From Phellopilus nigrolimitatus (Eukaryota > Basidiomycota > Agaricomycetes > Hymenochaetales > Hymenochaetaceae), in the NCBI GenBank assembly GCA_021029095.1, contig JAJOHG010000005.1, forward strand, positions 62,001 to 126,000: a stretch of 64,000 nucleotides of DNA, read 5' to 3'. Positions 35,659-46,987 of this stretch are shown in pieces; positions within the stretch are counted from its first letter, which is position 1; each line of letters opens with the position of its first letter. The notes beneath the pieces were generated by a model. It saw only the letters and a program-made list of their open reading frames with translations, was not told the origin of the DNA and ran no database searches. The position numbers and the translations under genes were made by a program.

Positions 35659-38600
35659 ATGCGTGTCGTACTGCTTTGGAAGGATGTCCGAACTTGTTGT
35701 TCATTTCAACGCGTTTCACGGCGTCATTTCAACTCGACGGGCGTGAGCTGCGCTCAAAATGCTAAGAGCCGCTTGAATATGGCTGACTTTCCAACAGATC
35801 TTATTCGGTAAGCCTTACACCAAGCTCACGCTTCAGCTGTTCTCATGCTCGCTCAGTAATTTTTCAATCATTGCACACATCGGTATAGCCTATTATCCAA
35901 TGAGAAGAATTGTTGTTCTTTTACTAAAATTTAATGCATGTGAAGATCACGGAAAGTCTACGCTCGCAGACAGGTATGTCTTTCCATCCCTCCTTCATCT
36001 CCAGCGCTGATAAAACGATCTATACTTGCTTAGGCTTCTCGAGGTATGTATGCCATTGTTCAATATGAGAAAAAAAACGGCTGACTCGCTACCAGCTGAC
36101 AGGTACTATTTCCGTCAACCATGGATCCAATAAGCAGGTTTTGGACAAACTTAAAGTTGAGCGTGAACGAGGAATAACAGGTAAGAAAGATAAATTTCTT
36201 TCGTGTTTTCCTCGTGTGTCCGAGAGACTTTGTGCTAAGAAATGTTCCAACCTACAGTCAAGGCTCAGACTGCCAGGTTTGCTCTGTCCTTCGTTTAAGA
36301 TAAGATTCGGGAACTAATGATCCAAACAAAGCATGGTACATGATTCACGCGACAAAAAAATTCTACTCAATTTAATTGACACCCCAGTCAGTTGTGTTTC
36401 GACACTTCCGCAATTGAACAGATCTAAAAAGTCTTCCGCAGGGTCACGTGGATTTCTCGTACGAGGTCCAGCGCTCGTTGGCGGCGGTAAATTAAATCCC
36501 CTATCTGGAATCATGCAGGGGCTAACTAACAACGATCTTGTAGTGTCAGGGTGCTTTATTAGTTGTTGATGCTAGCCAAGGCGTACAGGCACAGTCCATA
36601 TCCGTTTTCCACGTTGCAAAGGAGAAGGGCTTGGAAATCATTCCTGTGTTGAACAAAGTAAGTGAACGTTGTCACTTTCACTTGAATCAGCCTCTAATTT
36701 CATGATAGATAGATCTGCCAGCCGCACGTCCTGACCAAGTTTCAGCTCAAATGGAGGCGACATTTGGCATCGATCCCTCCAAAATCATTCACATATCAGC
36801 GAAGAGAGGTATTGGTATTGAAGCTATCATAGAAGCTATTATAGAACGTGTGCCCCCTCCAAAAGGCGACATTCACGAGCCATTGGCAGCCTTCCTGTTC
36901 GATTCTTCGTAAGTCTTCCCTTCGTCTACGCGTCTTCTTGATTTGACTGCTTTGTATATAGGTATGATCGTTATCGCGGAGTCATTTCTCTGGTTAATAT
37001 CAAATCAGGCCAATTGCGCAAAGGTCTGGCATCTTCTCCGTTTTACTGAGCACTGATGAACTTTGGGGATGTTAAATAAGGAGACAAAATTGCCTCATGC
37101 TATACGCGGAAAAAATACGAAGTTACAGAAGTAGGAGTCATGCATCCGGAGCAAGAACCTACAGATGTCCTGAACGCCGGACAAGTCGGTTATATTTCAT
37201 GTAATATGAAAGACTCGTCGGAGGGCAAGTTGTCACGCTGTACTTTAACGTAAGACGAAAGTTAACAGTGCGAAAACAGCTCACGTGGGAGATACTCTGT
37301 ACAGAGTAGGGGAGCCTGTGGAAGCCCTTCCTGGTTATGCTCCGTCAAAAGCAATGGTAAATGCTGTGTTGATTGTTATTTATGGTACGAGTCTGACTAC
37401 TTTCTCTACAGGTCTATGCAGGTGTTTTCCCTGTCGATTCAAACGATTTCCCGAAGCTCGAAGAATCGATAAGGAGGGTGAGCCACTGCGCCATCCATTA
37501 ATTCATTGGTCTGAATTTTGGTTCAAAGCTCACACTCACAGACCGTAGTGTCACCATTCAGCGTGAATCGTCTGCTGCTCTAGGGCAAGGCATGCGGCTT
37601 GGCTTTCTCGGAACACTGCACATGGACGTTTTCAGGCAGAGACTCGAAGATGAGCATAATGCGAATGTTATCATAACAGCTCCCACTGTACCATACAAAG
37701 GCGTGTGTTTCTTAAATCACTTCATCGCTTTAACCGTCCAACTTTTAATACGTCTGCATAGTCATATATCGGGATCGGACAGTGTTCATCAGCAATCCGA
37801 CGAACTTCCCGGACTTAGCAGATGCCACATCCAAAGTCAGTGAAGTCCAGGAGCCTGTGGTGAATGCTTCTATCATAGTTCCAGAAGGTCTGAGATACAC
37901 ACAAATATCATCTTCCGTCATTTTAATGAATAACGTCTGTACAGAATTTTTAGGAGAGATGATGGATTTGTGCTACTCACGCCGAGCAGTGGAACTCGAT
38001 CATCGTTATCTGGACTCTTCGGTATCATCTTCCCGAGTGATATTGACTTGTCAGCTTCCTCTCAGCGAAATTGTGACGGACTTCTTTTCCCAACTGAAAA
38101 GTCGGAGCTCGGGCTATGCTAGTTTTGAGTACGTACCTTCATTGCGTCCGAATATTCGTTTCGCTCAATGGATTGCAGTTATGAGGACGCCGGTTATAAA
38201 TCGAGCAGTCTATCTAAGGTACATAACGCCGACGTCTGATTAGAGCAGAACGTAGAATTAGATCTGACACATGCGGCAGATGATCTTCCTTCTTAATTCA
38301 AAACCTGTGGATGCACTGGCCTTGATCGTTCACCGATCTGCCGAACACGACGTGGGAAGGACATGGGTAAAGAAGCTCCGTATGTCCGCCCAGCGAGCCT
38401 CTGCTATTGCTCGCCTTTGCTTATGATTTATGAGCAGGTGATTTAATTCCGAGGCAGCTTTTCGAAGTACCAATACAAGCTGCTGTCGGCAAGAGGATTA
38501 TTGCAAGAGAAACTCTGTCCGCTAACCGCGCTGACGTAACGGCAGGCTTATATGGAGGTACGGTTCAGCTCCAACCGTTTCGGTGCAGCAACATTGACCT

Positions 38601-38758
38601 GAGAACGACTATATTTTCCGATAACCAGGACACTACGAACGCAAGTTAAAGCATCTCGAAAATCAGAAAAAATCAAAGCAGAAAATGAAAAGAATAGGGA
38701 GCGTCGAACTCCCCAAGAAGCATTCTTCGATATACTCAGCAACAAACAAGGCAAATAG
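35659..38758 (+). CDS. GUF1: Mitochondrial elongation factor 4 (GUF1/LepA GTPase), frameshift near the C-terminus
   Basis: Ribosome-binding GTPase acting in mitochondrial translation. Start ATG 35659; the N-terminus ([11 protein letters not shown]) is basic and Arg/Ser-rich like a mitochondrial presequence. Motifs: AHIDHGKST (P-loop), [56 protein letters not shown], and the EF4-specific [13 protein letters not shown]. Two micro-exons: 36032-36041 (10 nt) and 36258-36276 (19 nt). At 38711-38714 a run of four C appears one base short: upstream frame gives GSVELP, and the family ending QEAFFDIL is in the next frame, with TAG at 38756-38758. Without correction the frame runs to 38987. Confidence 0.9.
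36032..36041 (+). other. 10-nt micro-exon in GUF1
   Basis: Sequence GCTTCTCGAG, preceded by TGCTTAG and followed by GTATGT. It supplies the end of R and L-L-E in ADRLLELTG, directly after the P-loop exon. The next intron is 36042-36095. Confidence 0.85.
36258..36276 (+). other. 19-nt micro-exon in GUF1
   Basis: Sequence TCAAGGCTCAGACTGCCAG between CCTACAG and GTTTGC. It encodes VKAQTA of the switch-1 region GITVKAQTAS. Confidence 0.85.
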
Positions 38759-39092
38759 CCTTTCCCCCAGCAACTTATGTAACATGTCTCTTGCTTCGCT
38801 CGCTTCTCACGAATATGACAACAACCTCGGTTATTTGTCCCTGTTCAGAGTAGGGAAATATAGAGTCCTTACACAGGCCTTGTTTCCCTTCGCCTTTTAT
38901 AGTGTAGCAGATGGGAGGACTCGCCTTTACCACGCCAGTTTGGTATTTCCATTGCGATTCAACAGCAGCCGAAGCCTGTATGTTTAGTGTCATTTGCAGG
39001 TGTGATCGAAGAGTCGCATGAGAATGCGTATACGCGCCAGATCAGTATGCAAAGAAATGCTTGGAGTAGGGACAACAAGACACAGACTACCC

Positions 39093-40537
39093 TCATAGCT
39101 CTGCATCATCATCATCGTATGTCTCTTTAATAAGTCTGTAGAAAGCCGTAAATGTCGAGGCCGCGTATGCGGACATAGGTAAAACACACCTGTAGACTGA
39201 CGACGGAGGGTGATCACCACTGAAATAAACATTCACATTAGCTCGCGAACGAAATGAGGGCATTCGACTCAACTCATTGGTGATGTAAACGTCCAGAAGT
39301 TCTGGATTGACGTAATCGTAATACGGATTGACCACCTCAACTTTTTCCACCAAGCTGCCTTCTTCAAATCCAAGGACGCTGCTTGGATCGGCAAAGTCCA
39401 AAGCACCATATTGGTGATACAAGTTCCACAAAGGCGTCAGCTTGAATTGGCCCGCACAAACGACGACCGGTGTGCTGTGCGCACGGGCGGCAGTTGCAGC
39501 CACGAGTGACCCTGTGATAGCAAACATGCCGCCGTTTGCAAGAATTGCATGCGCGCCTAGAATCACTTTATTCACGCGTGACATGATAGCATAAATGGAT
39601 GAGTCGGGCACAAGAAAGGTCGAGATGCCCGCTGAAGATAGGCTACGCGCCATCTCGTGTCCGCTGTACCTATACCATAATGTGAGAAAACCCATGATCA
39701 CCAAAGTTCCACACGCACGATGGACATGTTTCCGCGACAATAACAGTAAATTTCCGATAGTGAGCGGCAGCTTTAAGGTAAGCTTCTACCGTTTTGGATT
39801 TACCGATAGTAAGAATGATCTCACTGCAGGCAATAATAGTCGTCATTTTCTGACCAAACGAAAAGAAGACATTTCGCGCACTCAGAGTGAATATGGTCTT
39901 TCGCGCCTTTTGACACATTATCATATACCGTCTCTAGCTCATCAAGGACATCCTGAACCGCCTCCATCAATACAGCCTTTAAACCCGAAGCAAAGAGATC
40001 TGTGTCATTTGAACCGGTGCTGTCAGACGAGCTATCCAGGAAAGACTTTTGAGCAGATGGTTGTTTCTTAGGTTGACCCATGAGAACAAAGTTGGATATG
40101 GAAAAGCCAGACTTGGGAATAGTTTTTGAAGAATTCTGAGCAGCAGCATTGTATTCTTCGCGTATATGATGCAGAATTTTCCGGACGGTATTTCCGACGG
40201 TATGTTCTAGATAATGAACGCCTGTTAAGAGCATATACATTGCAAAACACTGCTTGTAGAATCGACCTTTTGGTTGTGCTTCCACAAGTTTCCGTCCAAC
40301 GGACTTGATCATTCCAACTAGTTCGTCTATGTGTGTAAATTTCGCTCGCAGTACGACTTGTTTGATAACATGGACGGTCTCGAGCGCTGTCTCTCGTGAA
40401 CCAACGAGCTGCCTGCAAAAAGCAATGAATCAGTAATTTTGTCCACGGAGTACACGTAAGGCGCACCGTCGACGAAGGCGGCATACAAGACTCTCCACCT
40501 GACGCTGACTCGCTGAGAGACCTTTTTCTGATGGCAT
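39093..40537 (-). CDS. GCD7: Translation initiation factor eIF2B subunit beta
   Basis: Regulatory subunit of the eIF2 guanine-nucleotide exchange factor. Start ATG 40537 ([20 protein letters not shown]), stop TGA 39095-39093. The helical N-terminal part gives [19 protein letters not shown] and [15 protein letters not shown]; the Rossmann-like C-terminal part gives [93 protein letters not shown] and [19 protein letters not shown], ending [14 protein letters not shown]. Frame intact over about seven exons. Divergent from ADE4. Confidence 0.93.
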
Positions 40538-40951
40538 ATTCGAAAAAAAAAATGCGTCGAGAGGTGAATGTATGCTGAGAGTTCTAAGAGCTTTGACGCC
40601 ACAACTTACTGAGAAAATGACTCATTTACATATGTACTTGTCACTCATCACATAATATAGTCACGCATCAAGCGGATCTGGCGCGGATCCTTCGTCGATG
40701 TTCTATGCTCTTCACCTTTCCTCTTGTGCAACTTTTTAAATCTAGACAAAAAGAAACTGTAGTATTCATATGGCCCACATAACCTCCAATAATCACCAAT
40801 AGTACCTATGAATAATTTACGCTTCATGCATGCATCAATCCGAGGCACGTGCCGCGCATACGGAGAGAACGGATTTGAAATTTTGTGCGGTCCGCGTTCC
40901 TAACTTACTGGTCGTCTCCAACAATCAAGTCTGCATACAACCACTTTAGAT

Positions 40952-43051
40952 AGTATGTTTTTGGTCTACATCTGAAATGAACATGACTAACGTACTCCTT
41001 ATGTACGTACGACAGTGTGTGGAATTCTAGGTTTACTTCTTCACGATTCGAGCATCGACTGTGCCGCAGAAATTTGCGAGGGTCTTTCGTTGCTTCAGCA
41101 TCGCGGACAAGATGCATGCGGAATAGTGACATGTGGCCATAAGGGACGTTTCTATCAATGCAAGGCAAATGGCATGGTTCGAGATGTATTCGACAAGAGT
41201 GCTTTGAGCAGACTGGTGGGCGGCATGGGCATTGGACATGGTGAGAGGTATCATTTATCCCGTAAAAACATTTTAGTGACTTGTGTAGTGCGTTACCCAA
41301 CTGCGGGTAGCTCAACCCATGCCGAGGCCCAGCCTTTCTATGTTAACTCGCCCTATGGAATTGTTTTCGCTCATGTAGGTCACGAGATAAAAGAGCGCAT
41401 TTTACAGAACTTTAACTTCTGTCAAAGAACGGGAATCTCATCAACACTGCGTCCTTGCTCCAATTTCTCGATGCGGACGCCCACAGACACATCAACACAA
41501 ACTCTGACTCAGAGCTCCTCCTCAACATATTTGCCAACAATCTTCAGAAAACTGGCAAATTTCGTATCAACGAAGAGGACATTTTTACGGCAATCGGTGG
41601 TCTTATGGAGCAATGCAAAGGCGCATATGCGTGCGTAGCAATGCTCGCTGGTTTCGGCATCATTGCATTTCGTGATCCAAACGGTATTCGTCCCTTGGGG
41701 ATGGCGCATCGAAAAGTCCCGAACGGCCTAGACTACATGTTTGCCAGTGAAAGCGTGGTCGCAGACGCAAGTGGCTTCATTAATTGGGAAGACGTCAAGC
41801 CAGGTACGTGCTTATTTCGCCTTTGAAATCTCATATGGTAAATCCAACGTCGCATCCAGGTGAAGCTGTTATTATTACTCGTTCTAACATTTCTAGGCGC
41901 CAAGTTGGTATTGCAGCAACATTTGCGCCAGATATTTTTGAATACGTCTATTTCGCTCGTCCAGACTCCGTGCTTGACGGCGTAAGTGTGTACAGAAGCC
42001 GCATGGCAATGGGTGATCTTCTAGCAGACGAAGTAAAGCGAGTTTTGGGAAAGAACGATCTTAGCATTGACGTCGTTATACCTGTAAAGTGTTTCATGCT
42101 TGTCTGTGACTGCGAACTAATCACGTCGGTCGTAAGGTTCCCGACACATCGCGTGTTGCCGCCCTTAATCTCGCTCAAAAGCTTGAGCTTCCGTACAGAG
42201 AGGGATTTATTAAGAATCGTTATGTCGGTCGTACGTTTATTATGCCGGGCCAGCAAATGAGGTACATCTGTTTCTCAAATTGGCTTGAATTTTGTCTGAT
42301 ATACGATTTTCAATAGGCGTCAAAATGTGAGGCGAAAATTGAATGCAATGGCTCTCGAATTTGCTGGGAAGAATGTGCTGATTGTCGATGGTGGGTATTC
42401 TCCTTCGGCGTTGCATAGCGAGCCGCCATAGACGTGTGACACGATTTCAGATTCGATTGTTCGGGGTACCACTTCAAAAGAAATCGTGCAGATGGCCAAA
42501 GACGTGGGTGCGAAGAAGGTTATTGTTGCAAGTTGCGCACCGCCAATCCGGTCTGGCTCGATTCACAAACTTTAATTTTGAGCAAGTCACTCATGAATAT
42601 GTTCATTGCCAGTTACTCCAACGTCTACGGAATCGATATGCCATCTCGTATAGAACTCGTGGCTCACAATCGAGACACAGATGCAATTGCTGAGGCGATT
42701 GGCGCCGACCTGGTTATCTTTCAAACATTGCCTGACCTCATATCGGCCGTAAGGCAGTTTAATATGGAAATAACAACCTTCGATTGCTCCGTTTTCACCG
42801 GCGAATATGTGACCGGTGGTGTCGACGAGACCTATCTTCAATACTTGGAGAAACTTCGTGCAGATAATGCGAAGAATAAAGTTCAGATTGGCGGAATCAG
42901 CACCTTGGAAGGGAAAGGTGGTGGAGCGGTGCAGCATAATAACTATGGCGACGTAAGGGAGGCAAAGGAGGCCCCCATTGGATGCAGTGGTCCGATGAAT
43001 GGCGCTGATGATACGGTTGGGCTCTACAATAGTTGGACAGGGTCAAGATAG
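40952..43051 (+). CDS. ADE4: Amidophosphoribosyltransferase (glutamine PRPP amidotransferase), start codon split by an intron
   Basis: First committed step of purine synthesis: PRPP plus glutamine to phosphoribosylamine. The mature enzyme needs Cys directly after Met (MCGILGLL). The genome reads GTG TGT GGA at that point, but AG precedes it at 41014-41015 and an A followed by GTATGT lies at 40952-40953. Removing 40953-41015 joins A to TG and makes ATG TGT GGA. Other motifs: [59 protein letters not shown], the PRPP loop [16 protein letters not shown], and [12 protein letters not shown]. Stop TAG at 43049-43051. Frame intact over about ten exons. The usual length is about 540 residues. Confidence 0.92.
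40953..41015 (+). other. Intron splitting the ADE4 initiation codon (A|TG)
   Basis: 63 nt. Donor GTATGT at 40953, branch-like GACTAAC near 40984-40990, acceptor CGACAG at 41010-41015. If the intron is retained, the start codon is lost and the transcript instead carries ATGTACGTACGACAG..., a nine-codon ORF ending in TAG at 41028-41030. Confidence 0.7.
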
Positions 43052-43710
43052 GTAAAGTCTTCTATTTATTGATCTCTATTGACGTGTGTGAGGTTTCCAT
43101 ATTGATGCAGGCTTTCTCCTGGCGCGATGTTCATTTTCATGTCTCAGCAACCATCGTAAAGGCCCTTAATGACTGGTATAAAGCTATATTAGACTTCCTA
43201 CTTGCCCAGGGTTTGCTCGCTAAACTTCTGGATCCCCTCTATTATACTGCCGCACTTCTGTTGGTGATGAATTGCAACAGAATCTCTTTCCTCCTTATCA
43301 CCACCAGCCATCGTTCGCTTCAGACAGACAGGACCGCAGTATGAAAACTCACCATTCAGCATGGCTAATCTTTGCGAGGCTTCCTCTCGTTTATCTTTGT
43401 AAGATCATGATCAGTATGCGCGAAATGCATACCGAACCTAATAGTAATACCTACTTACGAACATATCGACCGATCTACCTTAACCTTATCACCGAACGCA
43501 TAAAAGCGTAGTTCGTTTCAGATGTCCTCCGGACATGCCTAGTATGATTCATGATTCATAGTATGAATGCCATAAACGTGCATATCTGCCGTCAAAAGAC
43601 ATTTCGGGCTTACATATATAGTGTGACTCGTAACGTCACATTCTCTCGTGCGGACCATACGGAGCTCTAGACGCCGTACTTTGTATACGACAGTCGACTA
43701 CCTTGTCAGC
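43052..43710. other. Intergenic interval ADE4 / myotubularin
   Basis: No gene recognised; short frames at 43033-43344 and 43272-43511 are not family-like. Contains the ADE4 3' region and the promoter of the myotubularin gene. Confidence 0.4.
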
Positions 43711-46700
43711 ATGGATGCTATCAAGGTCACAAAGGTTGGCTATAAAAAATGCGGGAGGTTCGCTAGCTAATGCAGTATACATGCAGGTTGAGGGCGTACA
43801 ATGTCGAAAGGCGGGCCAAACTGTACCAGGAGTTCTACATCTCACGGCGCACCATCTGATTTTCGAGCACCATGATAAAGTAAAAGAAGAGATGTGGGTA
43901 AGTCAGTCGTCTATGGCATTTGTTCTTTTGACGAGCCCTCTCTCAGATCCCCTACCCTTTGATATCGCTCGTGACACGTATGCCTTTGACGCTAGAAGGA
44001 GATTCTCCTATAACAATTCACTCGCGAAACTTCCGCTCATTCACTCTGTCATTCAAGAAAGACATAGAGGCCATAGACGTGTTTGATAGCATAAGAGGAT
44101 TGACTGTTACTTGTGAGTTGTACTTTAGACTGTTACAGACGACCTCGGTTCACAGACTACATAGCTACTGTATCGCAGCTTTATGCGTTCTTTTACACAC
44201 CCAGTACCCCATATGACGCTCGTGGTGGCTGGACGTTATATTCTCCTCGAGAAGAGTTCACCCGGATGGGAGTAGGCTCAAGAACCAAAGCTTGGAGGTT
44301 TACCGATATCAACAAAGACTACTCCGTGAGCGAGTCTCCACCTTATAAGCTTGAATGAACTGAACCTAGACCTGCAGTTTTGTGCGACATACCCGGCACG
44401 CTTAGTGATTCCGACTCGGATTAGCGATACAACCCTTCAATATGCCTCGAAATACAGAAGTAAGTGTCGAATACCGGCTCTGACTTATTTGCATTGGGCC
44501 AACTATGTTTGTGCATCTCTCCAATCATATGTATGTGCATCAGCTCATGTAATGTTCCGTTCTCAGGGAACAATAACGAGGTCCAGTCAGCCGATGGTTG
44601 GTCTGACCAACAACCGTTCCATTCAAGATGAAAAGCTCATTGAAGCCATTTTCCAATCTCATCATGCTCCGGAGTCCCGATCCTCGGCAGGGCCAGTGTA
44701 TGGTGCTACGGCTACGAACCTCATCATCGATGCTCGGCCGACCACTAATGCTATGGCGAACGTCGCAAAAGGCGCTGGCACGGAGAATATGGATTATTAC
44801 AAAGAAGGCAAGAAGGCATATTTGGGCATCGATAACATTCACGTCATGCGCGACTCGCTGAACAAAGTAGTTGAAGTCCTTCGAGAAGCCGATGCATTCT
44901 TTTACAGCGTTGGGAATGATGGATCTGACAGTGAACGTCTATCATCTGCGAACTCCGCGTTTCTCGATCGTCAAGCGCTGCGGCGGTCTGGATGGCTTCG
45001 GCACCTTTCCGCCATTCTGGATGGCACTCTGCTGATTGTACGGAATGTGCATGTGAACTCTTCTCATGTCTTAATACATTGCTCGGATGGTTGGGATCGT
45101 ACAGCGCAACTTTCATCGCTTGCTCAGCTTTGCTTAGACCCTTTCTATCGCACGTTAAAAGGATTTCAAATTCTCATCGAAAAGGACTGGCTCTCTTTCG
45201 GTCACAGGTTCCTCGATCGATGCGGGCACTTATCATCGGAGAAGTTCTTTCTGTCTGCGACTGATATCCCTTCTGGTGGTGGCGGGGCCGAAGCCGCCCA
45301 GGCATTACTCGCTTCCGTTCAGAACAGGTTGGTCGGTCAAGGACATTTGAAGGAGACCAGTCCAGTATTTCATCAGTTCTTGGAATGTGTTCGCCAGATC
45401 CAGCGTCAATCCCCGAACGGTTCGAGTTTAACAGTCGGTACCTTGAACAGATTCACTACCATCTTTATTCGTGTCAATTTGGAACGTTTCTATTCAATTG
45501 TGAAGGCAATCGTAAAAAGGGGGACAATGCTCTTCCGCCCTGCGAACGCACCATTAGCGTTTGGGATTTCTTAAACTCTTCGCCGGAAGTCGAAAAGAAT
45601 ACAAATTTGTCTTACGATTCGGCATTGGACAACCCGTCTCGGCGTGATCATGAAGCGAACATGGGTGTCTTATTCCCCAACCCCAAGGATGTGCGCTTCT
45701 GGAACGAGTTATATGGGCGAACTGACGAAGAGATGAACGGGAAAATGATCGCCGTCGAGGCTCAAGGTGTAGATATTATTGGACCTGTGGAAGGTGCAGA
45801 AGACGACCCTATATCATCCAATGTTCAAGCAAGCAGCTTGTTTAATAATGCTGTATCATCGCCACACTCCTCTTCCACGCCGATTTCACGTTCGCTGTCA
45901 TCTGCTCTTACTCTGTCTACATCGAAAGCATTGGCGGATGACCCTCCTGCAAAGAGAAGGATGCAGAAGCTTTCCTCTGCTCGCACTCTCTCATCATCAA
46001 TGCCCGAGCTGGCGCAGCAGAGACCAAGCCCGAGTAGGCAGGACAGCTTTAGACCGTTTCCCGCGTCTTCTTCTTTTACCTTGCGTCCTACCAGTCCATT
46101 CGGGGTCGACTCCTCCAATGGCTCCCTTCACGAGTCTGTGCTTCCTCGCCAACGCTTGGGCCTCAAGCAAGCGGAAGTATTTCCTGGAGGCGTGAAGTCT
46201 ATGTGGGGAAAGCTCTCTTCCAACGCATCTGCTGCGTTCACAGCTGTTCAAGGCGCGTATGGTGATGTCGCAAAAGAGTTCAAGGCATGACAATAGTCCA
46301 GGGACGGGATGGTGAGCGTGGGGTAGAAGGAGAGTTGCAGAGCCGAGACCGACCACCCGATGAAGCAGATTGGACGTCCGCAGTGCCTCCCTCGCAGATA
46401 CGGGATTCGACGTTCGTGCCGACTTGGACAAGTGACCTGACTGTCCCTTCGGATCGTTGGCGGACTGAGGGCTCGAAAACTAGACTTTCTACGCTTACTC
46501 TTGAGAATCCTTGGGGAATTCAAAAGCGTATGAGTGAACGTCCTTCCTCGAAAAAAGCAGAGGATGTGTTCGCGACGTCGTCTGTTTGGGCGGATGATGC
46601 CCAACGTTCACCTAGCTCCTTACCGTCTGATCCGACAGTGCTGTCAGCCATACCGTCGCCTGTTCCTTTACATGTTCCTCCTGATGAAGGAAAATCGATA

Positions 46701-46772
46701 TCCCCTAGTCCGACAACCTGTACTTCACCAGCGCCTTCACATAAAGCGTTTGATCCACTTGGTGTATTGTAG
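43711..46772 (+). CDS. Myotubularin-family phosphoinositide 3-phosphatase, two frameshifts
   Basis: Lipid phosphatase acting on PI3P and PI(3,5)P2 at endosomes. Start ATG 43711 (MDAIKVTK, intron, VEGVQCRKAG). A PH-GRAM part (TVPGVLHLTAHHLIFEHH, IPYPLISLVTR, TVSQLYAFFYTPS) is followed by the phosphatase domain: RMGVGSRTKAWRFTDINKDY, ATYPARLVIPTRISD, SKCRIPALTYLHW, RSSQPMVGL and the catalytic IHCSDGWDRTAQL, with CX5R intact, so active. Two one-base losses break the frame: at 45411-45414 (a C run; Q-R-Q-S-P continues as ERFEFNSRYLEQ in the next frame) and near 46284-46287, where the frame ends at TGA 46288-46290 while a conserved-looking tail continues to TAG 46770-46772 ending FDPLGVL. Confidence 0.9.
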
Positions 46773-46987
46773 CATTATTTTCTGATGTTTTTGTAGCTTA
46801 TCATATGTATACATGTACGTGTACGTACAGAAAACAACAATATGGCGTGACCGGGCGTACGTCGGTTAGAACCGAGGCATTGCCGAATACCTAAAACGCA
46901 ACGAGAGTGCTGCCATTTGCTTATTTTCTGGTCTTTCCTTTCTACTACCTCCATCATCCCCCAGTATCTCATCTAGACATCGTAGAC

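Noticed and set aside
41015..41020. GTG as the true ADE4 start codon
   Set aside because: Nuclear genes rarely start at GTG, and the upstream donor, branch and acceptor give a normal ATG directly before the essential cysteine.
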